From Mucilaginibacter pankratovii (lineage in GTDB: Bacteria; Bacteroidota; Bacteroidia; Sphingobacteriales; Sphingobacteriaceae): a DNA stretch of 64,000 bases. Shown one piece after another: positions 53,295 through 63,609 of this stretch (position 1 is its first letter; each line of letters opens with the position of its first letter). Location: positions 62,001-126,000 of the forward strand of contig NZ_JACWMY010000013.1 in NCBI RefSeq assembly GCF_014773265.1, in the 5' to 3' direction. The notes beneath the pieces are model-generated. The model did not search any database, was not told the DNA's origin, and saw nothing but the letters and a program-made list of their open reading frames with translations. A program made the translations under genes and the position numbers.

Positions 53295-56200
53295 ATGAAT
53301 TTTAATTCTAAGGCCCTGCCCGAGGCGTGGCCTAAACTTTCCAAAATTATTTTGGTTATGAAACTCACTGCCATTTTAATAATTGCAGCATTCACTACTG
53401 TAAGCGCTAAAACGTTTAGCCAGGTGGTTTCTTTAAAACAAAAGAACACCTCGGTTGAAAAGATCCTGCGCCAGATAGAAAAACAAACCGGTTATCATTT
53501 TATGTATGATAAGCAGGATGTATCAAAGGCGGGCGCTATCAACATCGATGTAACGAAAGTCACCATTGCAGAGGCGCTCGACAAAGCCTTTGAAGGCCAG
53601 CCGCTTACCTACAAGATCTTCCAGGAGACCATTGTGGTAAAAAAGAAGGATGCCGACAATAACTCCGTTGAAATTAAAGCGATAGACATTGTTGGTACCG
53701 TTACCGATGCCAAAGGCCCCCTCCCCGGTGTTAACGTAAAGCTTAAAGGCACTACAACCGGTACCGTAACCGATGTAAACGGCAAGTACAAACTCACCGT
53801 TCCCGAGGGCAGCGGCACGCTGGTATTCAGCTTTATTGGCTATAATACGCAGGAAGTTGCCATTAACAATCGCACAACCGTTGATGTGTTACTGGCAGAG
53901 CAGCCAATGGCGCTTAACGAAGTGGTGGTAGTTGGTTACGGCACCCAAAAACGTGTAGACCTTACCGGATCGGTAGGTAGCGTGAGCGGCCGCCAGTTAC
54001 AGGAAAGGCCCCAAACCAACCTCGAGCAGCAATTGGCCGGTAAACTTGCCGGTGTAAACGTATCTACCAACTCGGGCGCACCGGGTGGCGCTACCAAAAT
54101 CCGCATCCGTGGGTACAGCTCTATCAACACTAATACCGACCCATTGTACGTGGTAGATGGCGTGGTTTGGACAGAAGGCGGTAACGCCATCAACCCCAAC
54201 GATGTAGAATCGATAGATGTGCTGAAAGATGCATCCTCTACCGCTATTTATGGTACACGTGGTGCAAACGGCGTTATTTTGGTGACCACCAAACGTGGCA
54301 ACAAAGGCGCGCCATCTGCAATAAGCTACGATAGCTATGTAAGCGTAAGCAAAATGGCACGCAAAATACCGGTACTAAACGCCAAACAGTTTTTAGCTGT
54401 GGAAGACCAATCGTACGCTAACATCAAAAAATACGACCCGGTTGGCTGGGCGGCAGGCAAGTACGCCGATGACGACCCAAAGGTTATCCGTACCGCACTC
54501 ATTGGTAAGCTGTTCGACTCGAACCTGCAGCCGCTGTATGATGTAGACTGGCAGGACGAGACCACCCGCACCGCTGTGAGCCAAAACCATAACCTATCGT
54601 TCACCGGCGCTACAGAAAAGCTTAACTATGGTTTATTCTTAAACTATGCCGACGATCAGGGTATCATCATCAACAGCTACTTAAAACGCTACAATGCCCG
54701 CCTTACTTTTGATAACCAGGTAAAATCGTGGTTAAAGGTTGGCGCTACCTTAAACTATAATGCCCAGGATGGACGAGCCCAGGATAACGGAACCGGCGGT
54801 AACAATATCCCGCGTATGCTTATCGAGATGATACCTATCATCCCTATAAAATACCCCGACGGCAGCTATGGTAAACGTACCGATTATCCCAATATGGAAG
54901 GCGGCGACAACCCGGTTGCACAGTTAAACGAAATTAATCAATTGACCAGGATCCGCGTATTTAGCGGTAACGGTTATTTAAACTTCAACCTGTTCCCGGG
55001 TCTGCAATTTCGCAGTACGCTGGGTGTAACTACCTCTGCCAACTACTATCCTAACTCGCAAACCGGTTTGGTTGGCGGCGCCACGCCCGATCAAAAGTAC
55101 AGTTCGGCATCCATCAGCGAACGCAACAACACCTTCTGGCAATGGGAGAACCACTTCACCTACGATAAAACGTTTAACAACATCCACAGGATAAACGTTG
55201 TAGCGGGTTTCGAGCGCCAGAATTTCAAGCAAACCGGCTTTGGCGCATCCACCAGTATTTTATCTGATAATTTTTATGGTTACTACAACCTCGGCGCAGG
55301 AAGCGTACCGGGTATCCCCAGCTCTAACTACGATGCATGGCAAATGCAATCGTTCTTTGGCAGGGTGAATTACAATTACAAAGAGAAATACCTGTTAACA
55401 GTTACCGGCCGCCAGGATGGTTCATCGCGCTTTGGTAAAAACGTAAAATACGGGTTCTTTCCTTCTGCCGCACTGGCCTGGCGGGCATCGCAGGAAGCTT
55501 TTCTAAAGGATAACAAAACCATTTCCGATCTAAAGTTCCGCTTAAGCTACGGGCTAACAGGTAACTCCGAAATTGGCCAATACCAATCACAGGCCAGGAT
55601 AGAAACAACCAATTACGTTTTTGGCGGCGCCCAAACTATCGGCACACGCCAAACCACTATTGGTAACGAGGATCTTTCATGGGAGAAAAACTCTGAGATA
55701 GATTTTGGTGTATCCCTTGGTTTATTTAACAACCGTGTTACTTTGGAAGCTGACGCCTACTTAAAGAAAACCCAGGCGTTATTGCTGAATGCACCATTAC
55801 CACAAACAAGTGGTTTCGGCAGCGTTTATAAAAACATAGGTAAGCTGCAAAACAAAGGTTTAGAGTTTACCATCAGCACACAAAACATCAGAACTAATAA
55901 CTTTAGCTGGAACACCTCCTTCAATATCTCGCTGCTGAAAAGTAAGATCATTTCATTGGGCGAAAGCAACGACGATATCTACCTGTCGCCGGGCTTCCTT
56001 TCAGATTTTAACCTGATGCGTGTTGGGCTTGCCCCTGGTAGTTTCTATGGCTACACAGTGTTAGGCACCTGGGGAACCAGCGAAGCTACCGAAGCGGCTA
56101 AATACAACCTGTTGCCAGGCGATCTGAAAATAAAGGATTTGAACGGTGACGGCAAGATCAGCGCCGATGACCGCGAGGTATTAGGAAAATCTACTCCGGA

Positions 56201-56699
56201 TGGCTACGGTACCTTTACCAACAACTTCCGCTACAAAAACATCGACCTTGGTGTGGAACTGCAGTTTAACTACGGCAACCAGATCATGAACCTCACCCGC
56301 CACTCGGGCCAGGACCGTACCGGCCAGGCAAACAGCTACGCCACCGTATTAAACGCCTGGACGCCTGAGAACCAAAACACCAGCATAGCCGAGAACAGGC
56401 CAGCTTACGTGAGGTACCAAACCGAGATCTATTCCACCAAAGTGGAGAACGGATCGTTCATACGTGGCAGGGCGGTAACACTGGGTTACACTTTTGCTGA
56501 TAACATTCTTAAGAAATTAAAAATGAGCAGGCTGAGGGTTTACGCGCAAGGGCAAAATCTGTTCCTGATAACCAAATACACCGGTTACGATCCTGAGGTA
56601 TCTACTTACAACGGTAACAGCAACTTTACCCAGGGCATCCAGTTTTATGATTATCCAAAACCAAGAACCTTCCTGCTTGGTGTTAACGCAAGTTTCTAA
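53295..56699 (+). CDS. STN-containing SusC/RagA-family TonB-dependent transporter
   Basis: A 1134-residue outer-membrane transporter. An N-terminal signal region is followed by an STN domain (~50-110, KNTSVEKILRQIEKQTGYHF), a carboxypeptidase-regulatory-like domain (~125-205), the plug (~215-340, TKIRIRGYSSINTNTDPLYV and GVILVTTKRG) and the barrel. The STN domain links it to the FecR/sigma pair upstream. With SusD it would import oligosaccharides, probably alpha-mannosides given the GH92 gene downstream. Confidence 0.93.
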   Translation: MNFNSKALPEAWPKLSKIILVMKLTAILIIAAFTTVSAKTFSQVVSLKQKNTSVEKILRQIEKQTGYHFMYDKQDVSKAGAINIDVTKVTIAEALDKAFEGQPLTYKIFQETIVVKKKDADNNSVEIKAIDIVGTVTDAKGPLPGVNVKLKGTTTGTVTDVNGKYKLTVPEGSGTLVFSFIGYNTQEVAINNRTTVDVLLAEQPMALNEVVVVGYGTQKRVDLTGSVGSVSGRQLQERPQTNLEQQLAGKLAGVNVSTNSGAPGGATKIRIRGYSSINTNTDPLYVVDGVVWTEGGNAINPNDVESIDVLKDASSTAIYGTRGANGVILVTTKRGNKGAPSAISYDSYVSVSKMARKIPVLNAKQFLAVEDQSYANIKKYDPVGWAAGKYADDDPKVIRTALIGKLFDSNLQPLYDVDWQDETTRTAVSQNHNLSFTGATEKLNYGLFLNYADDQGIIINSYLKRYNARLTFDNQVKSWLKVGATLNYNAQDGRAQDNGTGGNNIPRMLIEMIPIIPIKYPDGSYGKRTDYPNMEGGDNPVAQLNEINQLTRIRVFSGNGYLNFNLFPGLQFRSTLGVTTSANYYPNSQTGLVGGATPDQKYSSASISERNNTFWQWENHFTYDKTFNNIHRINVVAGFERQNFKQTGFGASTSILSDNFYGYYNLGAGSVPGIPSSNYDAWQMQSFFGRVNYNYKEKYLLTVTGRQDGSSRFGKNVKYGFFPSAALAWRASQEAFLKDNKTISDLKFRLSYGLTGNSEIGQYQSQARIETTNYVFGGAQTIGTRQTTIGNEDLSWEKNSEIDFGVSLGLFNNRVTLEADAYLKKTQALLLNAPLPQTSGFGSVYKNIGKLQNKGLEFTISTQNIRTNNFSWNTSFNISLLKSKIISLGESNDDIYLSPGFLSDFNLMRVGLAPGSFYGYTVLGTWGTSEATEAAKYNLLPGDLKIKDLNGDGKISADDREVLGKSTPDGYGTFTNNFRYKNIDLGVELQFNYGNQIMNLTRHSGQDRTGQANSYATVLNAWTPENQNTSIAENRPAYVRYQTEIYSTKVENGSFIRGRAVTLGYTFADNILKKLKMSRLRVYAQGQNLFLITKYTGYDPEVSTYNGNSNFTQGIQFYDYPKPRTFLLGVNASF

Positions 56700-56725
56700 T
56701 TAAACAACAATTAATATACGCTATT

Positions 56726-58225
56726 ATGAAGTTTAACTTAAAAAAATACAGGGTCGGCTTGTTACTACTGATCCTTGTTGCGCCCCTCGGCAGCTGCAGA
56801 AAATACCTCGACGAGGAAAATAAAGGCAATTTTGTAAAGGATAACTACTTTACAAGCGCATCGCAGGCCCAAACCTTTGTAAATGGTATTTATACCTCGT
56901 TATACATGTTCCAAAACGGCGATGCCTATGGCGAAAGCCCCTTTATCACCATTGAACTTTTTGCAGGCCACACTACATCGCTAGGGCAGAGTGTAAACAA
57001 CAGGGCCGTTATCACCCAAACTACAAGTTCGGTTAATCCGGGTTTTCAAACGGTATGGGCCAATAGTTATAATGCTATTTCTAATGCTAACATCGCTATC
57101 GCCAACATCCCCAAGATCAGTATGGATGATGCCGCAAAAAAACGCCTGCTGGGCGAGGCGTACTTTTTAAGGGCGTTCTTTTATTATCACCTGGTGAGGC
57201 TTTATGGCGATGTGCCTTTAATTACCGAGCCGGTTGCCATAAACAGCGAGAACCTGTACCCTACCCGTACCCCTATTGCCGATGTGTACGCGCAGATTGT
57301 AACCGACCTGCAGGCTGCAAAGGCTTCGGGCATGGCAGAAAAAGACGAAACCGGCCGCGCATCGCTTGGTGCTGTGCGCACATTGCTTGGCAGCGTATAC
57401 TTAACCATGGCGGGGTTCCCCTTAAACAAACCAGAGAACTACGCCCTGGCCGCACAGGAAGTTTTACCGGTGTTAAGCCAGTACACCCTGTTTGATAAGT
57501 ACGACTACTTGCACGATAACGCGCATAAAAACACCGGCGAGCTCATCTTCCAGATCAACTATTTGGTGGGTGTGCGCGAAAATGCTATCCCGCAGCTAAC
57601 GCTGCCATTCAATCTGCAGGTTGGAGCATACGGCGATCACCTCGGCGCTATGATACCTACAAACGAGTTTGTTGCCAGCTACCCCGCCGGCGATCTGCGT
57701 ACACAGGAAAGGCAATTTTATTTTTCCAGCTATCCCAAGGATAAAGACCCCGGAACCATTATTCAATTTGGCGAACACGCGCTTTATAAATACTTCCATG
57801 TGGAAAGCGCCCTGGGCAATGGTAAAAGCGACGAGAACTACACTTTGCTGCGCCTGCCCGAAGCAATGCTGATATATGCCGAGGCGAGTAACGAAGCCGA
57901 AGGCAGCCCAAATGCCACGGCTATTGCGCAGCTGAATAAAATACGGGCGCGCGCTCAACTTGCACCCATAGGCGCATTATCAAAACAGGCCTTTAGGGAA
58001 GAGGTTTGGCGCGAGCGTTATCACGAGCTGGCCTACGAGGATAAATCTTATTTTGATATCCAGCGTACTCACAAGGTATATGACGTTAAAAACAACACCT
58101 TTGGCGAGGCTACCTCCACCCCTAACGAACAGGGGGTAACCATGAAGCAGCAGTATTACCTGTGGGCGATACCGCAAAGGGAGATAAATACCAACACAAA
58201 ACTCACCCAAAACCCCGGGTGGTAA
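56726..58225 (+). CDS. SusD/RagB-family surface lipoprotein
   Basis: A 499-residue lipoprotein with lipobox LGSC (Cys24). SusD features: RKYLDEENKGNFVKDNYF after the lipobox, LLGEAYFLRAFFYYHLVRLY (~140), LLRLPEAMLIYAEASNEAEG (~375) and the C-terminal YLWAIPQREINTN. It lies 26 bases after SusC and is followed by a strong terminator. It would bind the glycan at the surface. Confidence 0.93.
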   Translation: MKFNLKKYRVGLLLLILVAPLGSCRKYLDEENKGNFVKDNYFTSASQAQTFVNGIYTSLYMFQNGDAYGESPFITIELFAGHTTSLGQSVNNRAVITQTTSSVNPGFQTVWANSYNAISNANIAIANIPKISMDDAAKKRLLGEAYFLRAFFYYHLVRLYGDVPLITEPVAINSENLYPTRTPIADVYAQIVTDLQAAKASGMAEKDETGRASLGAVRTLLGSVYLTMAGFPLNKPENYALAAQEVLPVLSQYTLFDKYDYLHDNAHKNTGELIFQINYLVGVRENAIPQLTLPFNLQVGAYGDHLGAMIPTNEFVASYPAGDLRTQERQFYFSSYPKDKDPGTIIQFGEHALYKYFHVESALGNGKSDENYTLLRLPEAMLIYAEASNEAEGSPNATAIAQLNKIRARAQLAPIGALSKQAFREEVWRERYHELAYEDKSYFDIQRTHKVYDVKNNTFGEATSTPNEQGVTMKQQYYLWAIPQREINTNTKLTQNPGW

Positions 58226-58237
58226 TAATTTTACAAT

Positions 58238-58270
58238 ATAAAAGACTGGCAATACCCGCCAGTCTTTTAT
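58238..58270 (+). terminator. Terminator between SusD and GH92
   Basis: A perfect 13-bp inverted repeat (58238-58250 with 58258-58270), 7-base loop, followed by AT-rich sequence. It would separate the importer transcript from the enzyme genes, or limit read-through into them. Confidence 0.8.
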
Positions 58271-58309
58271 ATTTACCGGCAGTTTAATTCTGCCAATATC
58301 AATTCATGT

Positions 58310-60592
58310 ATGAAAAAAAGATTCCTCTTTTTAAGCTCGATACTTTTCGCTACCACAACCTTTGCCCAACAGGCCGCTAAAATAACCGACCCGGTTGAAT
58401 GGATAAACCCCCTAATGGGTACCCAATCTAAATACGACCTGAGTAACGGTAACACCTACCCTGCCATTGCCCTGCCCTGGGGGATGAACTTTTGGACACC
58501 GCAAACCGGAAAAATGGGTGATGGTTGGCAATATACCTACGATGCCTACAAGATAAACGGCTTTAAACAAACCCACCAGCCATCGCCGTGGATGAATGAT
58601 TACGGGCAGTTTGCCATTATGCCCGCAACGGGCAAAATAAAAGTTACCCAAAATGGCCGTCAAAGCTGGTTCTCTCATAAAACAGAGATAGCCAAACCCT
58701 ACTACTACAGCGTTTACCTGGCCGACCATGATGTTACTACCGAAATAACACCTACCGAGCGCAGCGCGCAGTTCAGGTTCACCTATCCAAAATCGGATAG
58801 CTCCTTTATTGTGATAGATGCTTTCGACAAGGGCTCATACATTAAAGTAGACCGCAGCGCAGGCAAAATAGTAGGCTACTCTACCAAGTACGCCCGCGGG
58901 CCGCTAAAAAACTTTAAAAACTACTTTGTTATTTATGTAGATAAGCCTATCGCCCTGGCTCAGGTTTATAGCGACAGCACTTTGAACGAGGGCAGCGAAC
59001 TTAATGCCAAGCATGTGAGCGCGGTTATTGGTTTTAAAACAGCCAAAGGCAAGAAAGTAAACCTGCGGGTTGCTTCGTCTTTCATCAGCATAGAACAAGC
59101 TGAAATAAGCCTGCAACGCGAGGTTGGTAAAGATAATTTTGATGCGACTTGTGCTAAGGCCAAAGCTACCTGGAACAAAACACTGAACCGTTTAGCGGTT
59201 GAAGGCGGCACGGTCGACCAAACCCGTACCTTTTACTCTTGCCTTTACCGGATGCTGTTCTTCCCTAATAAAATGTATGAACTGGATGCGAAGAACCAAC
59301 CAATACACTGGAGTGCACAAGATGGTGCTATTCACCCCGGCTATAAATTCGCAGGTACGGGCTTTTGGGATACCTTCCGTGCTTTGTACCCCTTCCTGAA
59401 TTTGGTTTACCCGGCCATCAACAAAGAAATGCAGGCCGGTTTGGTGAACGATTATAAAGAAGGCGGCTGGTTGCCCGAATGGAGCAGCCCGGGTTATTCT
59501 GATGTAATGGTGGGCAACAACTCCGCATCTGTAGTATCTGATGCTTACCTCAAGGGTGGCCGTGGTTACGATATCAACACCCTATACGAGGCTTTAACAC
59601 ATGGTGCCAACAACGATGGCCCCAACGCTACCGGCCGCGATGGCGTACAATATTATAATGAGTTAGGTTATGTGCCTTATGACGTGAAGATAAACGAGAA
59701 CGCCGCGCGTACCTTGGAGTACGCTTACGACGATTTCACCATATATAAATTAGGCAAAGCACTGGGCCGCCCTGCAGCAGAAACCGATTTGTATAAACAA
59801 CGCAGCATGAACTACAAAAACCTGTTCGACCCGCAAACGGGCCTGATGCGCGGCAAAAACAAAGATGGTAAATTCCAGAGCCCTTTTAATCCTTTTAAAT
59901 GGGGCGATGCTTTCACCGAAGGTAATAGCTGGCACTACACCTGGAGTGTTTTTCATGATATCAACGGCCTTATCGGTTTAATGGGCGGCAAGCAAAAATT
60001 TATAGCTAAACTGGATTCAGTATGGTCCTTACCACCGGTATTTGACGACAGCTATTACGGTGAGGTTATCCACGAGATCCGCGAGATGCAGATAGCAGGC
60101 ATGGGCCAGTATGCGCACGGTAATCAGCCTATCCAACACATGCCTTACCTGTACAATTACGCGGGCCAGCCATGGAAAACCCAAACCCACGTGCGCGATG
60201 TAATGAACAAGCTTTACAAAGCCACCCCGGATGGTTACTGCGGCGACGAGGATAACGGCCAAACATCGGCCTGGTATGTGTTTTCGGCAATGGGTTTTTA
60301 CCCGGTATGCCCATCCAGCGGCCAGTACGTTTTGGGTACTCCCTTGTTTAAAAAACTCACACTTACCTTAGAGAACGGCAAAAAAGTTATCATCAACGCA
60401 CCAACAAACAGCGATGCGAACCGTTATGTAAGCGCTTTAACGGTAAACGGCAAGCCGTACGATTACAACTGGCTAAGTCATGCCGCTTTATTGCAGGGCG
60501 GGGTACTTAATTTCAGCATGTCGGCAACGCCTAATAAAGCAAGGGGCATCAAAGCTGAGGATGTGCCTTATTCGTTATCAACAGAAAAATAG
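58310..60592 (+). CDS. GH92-family alpha-mannosidase
   Basis: A 760-residue exported glycosidase (signal 1-19). GH92 traits: the start of the fold DPVEWINPLMGTQSKYDLSN, AGTGFWDTFRALYPFLNL (~345), SPGYSDVMVGNNSASVVSDA, TEGNSWHYTWSVFHDINGL and the signature EDNGQTSAWYVFSAMGFYPV (~645). Family enzymes are calcium-dependent exo-alpha-mannosidases that trim yeast mannan or N-glycans. The usual ED-C-GQMSAW version reads ED-N-GQTSAW here. It suggests that the locus uses alpha-mannose-containing glycans. Confidence 0.92.
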   Translation: MKKRFLFLSSILFATTTFAQQAAKITDPVEWINPLMGTQSKYDLSNGNTYPAIALPWGMNFWTPQTGKMGDGWQYTYDAYKINGFKQTHQPSPWMNDYGQFAIMPATGKIKVTQNGRQSWFSHKTEIAKPYYYSVYLADHDVTTEITPTERSAQFRFTYPKSDSSFIVIDAFDKGSYIKVDRSAGKIVGYSTKYARGPLKNFKNYFVIYVDKPIALAQVYSDSTLNEGSELNAKHVSAVIGFKTAKGKKVNLRVASSFISIEQAEISLQREVGKDNFDATCAKAKATWNKTLNRLAVEGGTVDQTRTFYSCLYRMLFFPNKMYELDAKNQPIHWSAQDGAIHPGYKFAGTGFWDTFRALYPFLNLVYPAINKEMQAGLVNDYKEGGWLPEWSSPGYSDVMVGNNSASVVSDAYLKGGRGYDINTLYEALTHGANNDGPNATGRDGVQYYNELGYVPYDVKINENAARTLEYAYDDFTIYKLGKALGRPAAETDLYKQRSMNYKNLFDPQTGLMRGKNKDGKFQSPFNPFKWGDAFTEGNSWHYTWSVFHDINGLIGLMGGKQKFIAKLDSVWSLPPVFDDSYYGEVIHEIREMQIAGMGQYAHGNQPIQHMPYLYNYAGQPWKTQTHVRDVMNKLYKATPDGYCGDEDNGQTSAWYVFSAMGFYPVCPSSGQYVLGTPLFKKLTLTLENGKKVIINAPTNSDANRYVSALTVNGKPYDYNWLSHAALLQGGVLNFSMSATPNKARGIKAEDVPYSLSTEK

Positions 60593-60608
60593 TATTGAGA
60601 TATAGATC

Positions 60609-61763
60609 ATGATGAAATTAACAAGATTTTTTTGCTGCCTGGCCCTGGTGGCTGCTGTTAATTCAATTTCATTTGCGCAGGATACCGTAAAGGTGAAGCC
60701 TGCTACGGCAGCGGCGGCCATCCCATTTGTGCCGCCACTGCCCATGAGTACCCTCAGACTGGGCATAGCGGGCATGTCGCACGATCATGTGAACGGCATC
60801 CTGAGCGATTACCAGCAGGGCAAGGTGATCATCGTTGGTATTGCCGAGGCGGACAAACAGCTCCGCGCCAAATACCAGGAGCGGTACAAACTCCCCGATT
60901 CTATCTTTTTCGACGACCTGAAGAAAATGGTAACCACCAAAAAACCGGATGCCGTTTTGGGCTATAATCCCGTTGCCAAACACATCGATGTAGTGGAGAT
61001 CTGCGCCCCCCTGGGCATTAGCGTTATGGTAGAGAAACCTTTGGCCGCTACCCTTGCGCAGGCTAAGCGTATGGAGTTTTTAGCATTGAAATACTACATC
61101 AAACTGCTTACCAATTACGAAACTACCTGGTACCCTTCCTATCAGCATGTATACAACGTGGCATCTAAGGATAGCATCGGCCGCATCCGTAAAATGGTGG
61201 TGCACGATGGGCACCAGGGGCCAAAAGAAATTGGCTGTAGCCCGGAGTTTTTAAGCTGGCTTACCGACCCTGAGCTGAATGGCGGCGGTGCCCTTATCGA
61301 TTTTGGCTGCTATGGGGCCAACCTGATGACCTGGCTGATGGAAGGCCAGAAACCAATTGCCGTAACCGCCGTTGCACGCCACTTTAAACTGAATGTTTAC
61401 CCCAAGGTGGAAGATGATGTTAATATTTTAATAGAATACCCTACGGCCACCGGCCTCGTAGAAGCATCGTGGAACTGGCCGTTCTCGATAAAAGACCTAG
61501 AAGTATTTGGCGATAAAGGCTACATGCACGCATTGGATAAGAACAATATTGTTACCCGTGTAAATGATACTTCAACCAGTGCAAGCAACAGCACCGCGCT
61601 GGAAGCGCCACTGGATAACCCGGTTACCTACCTGCAGCTGGTGCTAAAAAACCGCTTGCTTGGCATTAACGACCGCTCATCGCTAAAGTATAATATGATA
61701 GTGATGCAGATACTCGATGCCGCCAAACGTTCTATTGCGGAGGGTAAGCGGATTGTACTTTAA
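60609..61763 (+). CDS. Exported Gfo/Idh/MocA-family oxidoreductase
   Basis: A 384-residue protein with a clear signal peptide (1-24), so it acts outside the cytoplasm, unusual for a nucleotide-dependent enzyme. The N-terminal Rossmann domain shows LRLGIAGMSHDHVNGIL, then VVEICAPLGISVMVEKPLAA, the family EKP motif. Glycosidases that use NAD in trans are known in this fold (GH109-like), so sugar modification or retaining-type glycoside cleavage with bound cofactor are possible. It lies 16 bases after the GH92 gene and is co-transcribed. Confidence 0.82.
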   Translation: MMKLTRFFCCLALVAAVNSISFAQDTVKVKPATAAAAIPFVPPLPMSTLRLGIAGMSHDHVNGILSDYQQGKVIIVGIAEADKQLRAKYQERYKLPDSIFFDDLKKMVTTKKPDAVLGYNPVAKHIDVVEICAPLGISVMVEKPLAATLAQAKRMEFLALKYYIKLLTNYETTWYPSYQHVYNVASKDSIGRIRKMVVHDGHQGPKEIGCSPEFLSWLTDPELNGGGALIDFGCYGANLMTWLMEGQKPIAVTAVARHFKLNVYPKVEDDVNILIEYPTATGLVEASWNWPFSIKDLEVFGDKGYMHALDKNNIVTRVNDTSTSASNSTALEAPLDNPVTYLQLVLKNRLLGINDRSSLKYNMIVMQILDAAKRSIAEGKRIVL

Positions 61764-61850
61764 TTCTATTTTATTTATTAACAGTTAATAATATATCCTT
61801 TAGAATTGTATTATTTTAGCGCCCAGTAACCGATAAATAATCATCCATCT

Positions 61851-62762
61851 ATGTTAAAGCAATTTTCTGCCCTGTTACCACTGTTCGTTTTAGGCATGAT
61901 ATCGTGCCAGTCTAAACCCGCCTCAACCGATAAAAAAGCTACTGACACCGTTGCCTCACAGCAACCCGGCTCGCCCGATGTGGTAGCCAAACTGGCAACC
62001 GGCCCGGTAGATAATGCCGCTGTAATGGCCCGCAAACAGGTACCCATTGTATGCTACCACCAGATCCGCGACTGGAAGGCTACCGACAGCAAAGGCGCTA
62101 AGGATTATATTGTACAAATAGCAGCTTTTAAAGAGCACATTAAAATGCTGGCCGATAGCGGTTACCACACTATCCTGCCCAATCAATTATATAATTATTT
62201 AACAACCGGTGCTGCATTGCCTAAAAAGCCTATCATGCTTACGTTCGATGATACGGATCTGGACCAGTTCACTGTTGCCGCGCCGGAGCTAAAGAAATAC
62301 GGCTTTAAAGCGGTTTATTTTGTAATGACCGTATCTATCGGCCGCCCGCGTTACATGACTGCCGAGATGGTTAAAAAATTATCAGATGATGGTAACGTAA
62401 TTGCCAGCCACACCTGGGACCACCACCGGGTGGACAAATACACACATAACGGCGTGTTCCAGATAAAAGGCAAGAACGGTAAAATAACCAACCGCCCGGT
62501 TGATGACTGGGTTACCCAGATAGATAAGCCAACCAAAAAACTGCAAGAAATAACCGGTAAAGAGATCGTGTACTTTGCATACCCCTTTGGAATCTGGAAA
62601 AAACCAGTGTTGCCGGAGATCCAAAAAAGAGGGTTCAAATTAGCGTTCCAGCTGGCTGATAAACGCGACCCGGATTATCCATTGCTAACCGTTCGCCGGA
62701 TACTGGACAGCGGTTACTGGAGCACCAAAACCTTCAGCAACAGCGTTAGGAATAGTTTCTAA
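61851..62762 (+). CDS. Polysaccharide deacetylase family lipoprotein (NodB-like)
   Basis: A 303-residue lipoprotein (Cys19 in LGMISC). The NodB fold shows its metal motif in MLTFDDTDLDQF (Asp-Asp) and ASHTWDHHRVDKY (His-x3-His), with an N-terminal extension QVPIVCYHQIRDW and a C-terminal FAYPFGIWKKPVLPE. It would remove acetyl groups from sugars at the outer surface. It lies 87 bases after the oxidoreductase; a weak promoter box (61812-61819) suggests partial independence. Confidence 0.87.
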   Translation: MLKQFSALLPLFVLGMISCQSKPASTDKKATDTVASQQPGSPDVVAKLATGPVDNAAVMARKQVPIVCYHQIRDWKATDSKGAKDYIVQIAAFKEHIKMLADSGYHTILPNQLYNYLTTGAALPKKPIMLTFDDTDLDQFTVAAPELKKYGFKAVYFVMTVSIGRPRYMTAEMVKKLSDDGNVIASHTWDHHRVDKYTHNGVFQIKGKNGKITNRPVDDWVTQIDKPTKKLQEITGKEIVYFAYPFGIWKKPVLPEIQKRGFKLAFQLADKRDPDYPLLTVRRILDSGYWSTKTFSNSVRNSF

Positions 62763-62783
62763 AAAGGTCTTTTGCCTAAGCGC

Positions 62784-63497
62784 ATGTACGGATCTCATCT
62801 GCAAAACATAGCTAACAATGGGTTTACTGTTGTAGAAGATATTTTTGGGCCGGATGAGATCCGTTCTATTTTACAGCAAATCAATAAAACCAACGCTGAT
62901 AAGAGTACATTCCGTAAATCGGCGGGGCTTTTCGCTATCAGGCAGTTTCTCAAAGAAATTCCCGAAGCGCAATCGCTTATTTTTACGGCGAAGCTAAAGA
63001 ATACCATAACCGCTTTATTTGGCGACGGTTACTTCATGGTGAAAGCCATTTATTTTGATAAGCCCGAAGAATCTAACTGGTTTGTAGCCTGGCACCAGGA
63101 CCTTACTATCTCTGTAGATAAGCGGACCAATCTTCCCGGTTTTGGGCCGTGGACGGTTAAACAAAACCAGTTTGCTGTACAGCCCCCTCTAAATATCCTA
63201 CAGGATAACTTCACCATCCGCATCCATCTGGACGATGCCGATGAAGGTAATGGTGCTCTAAAAGTGGTGCCCGGATCGCATCTCAAAGGCATTTACAGGC
63301 CCGAAACCATTGATTGGGATGGGGAAACTGAAACTACCTGTGCTGTTAAAGCCGGCGGCATCATGGTAATGCGCCCTTTGCTGCTTCACGCATCAAACCG
63401 TACAACCAACCACAAACCCCGCAAAGTGATCCATATTGAATTTAGCAAGGCTGATTTGCCCATGGAGTTAACGTGGGCAGAACTTTGCAAAATTTAA
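62784..63497 (+). CDS. Phytanoyl-CoA dioxygenase (PhyH) family protein
   Basis: A 237-residue iron/2-oxoglutarate-dependent oxygenase from the ATG at 62784 (a TTG at 62772 is possible). The iron ligands are visible: the HxD motif in WFVAWHQDLTISVD (~105) and the distal His in MRPLLLHASNRT (~203); RIHLDDADEGNGALKVVPGS lies between. It has no signal peptide. It follows the deacetylase by 21 bases. The substrate is unknown. Confidence 0.87.
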   Translation: MYGSHLQNIANNGFTVVEDIFGPDEIRSILQQINKTNADKSTFRKSAGLFAIRQFLKEIPEAQSLIFTAKLKNTITALFGDGYFMVKAIYFDKPEESNWFVAWHQDLTISVDKRTNLPGFGPWTVKQNQFAVQPPLNILQDNFTIRIHLDDADEGNGALKVVPGSHLKGIYRPETIDWDGETETTCAVKAGGIMVMRPLLLHASNRTTNHKPRKVIHIEFSKADLPMELTWAELCKI

Positions 63498-63544
63498 CAA
63501 TTTCTAATCTGTCAGCACTGATCACAAATTCCTTTCCCGCGCTC

Positions 63545-63552
63545 TATTTTTA
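63545..63552 (+). promoter_or_regulatory. Promoter-like box before the antiporter gene
   Basis: TATTTTTA followed by GC, 58 bases before the antiporter start codon; resembles the box before the POT gene. No clear -33 element. Confidence 0.35.
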
Positions 63553-63609
63553 GCAGGGGAATCGCTTTATCTACCTAAATAAGCCATATTATGGGTAAAT
63601 TGCGCATAT

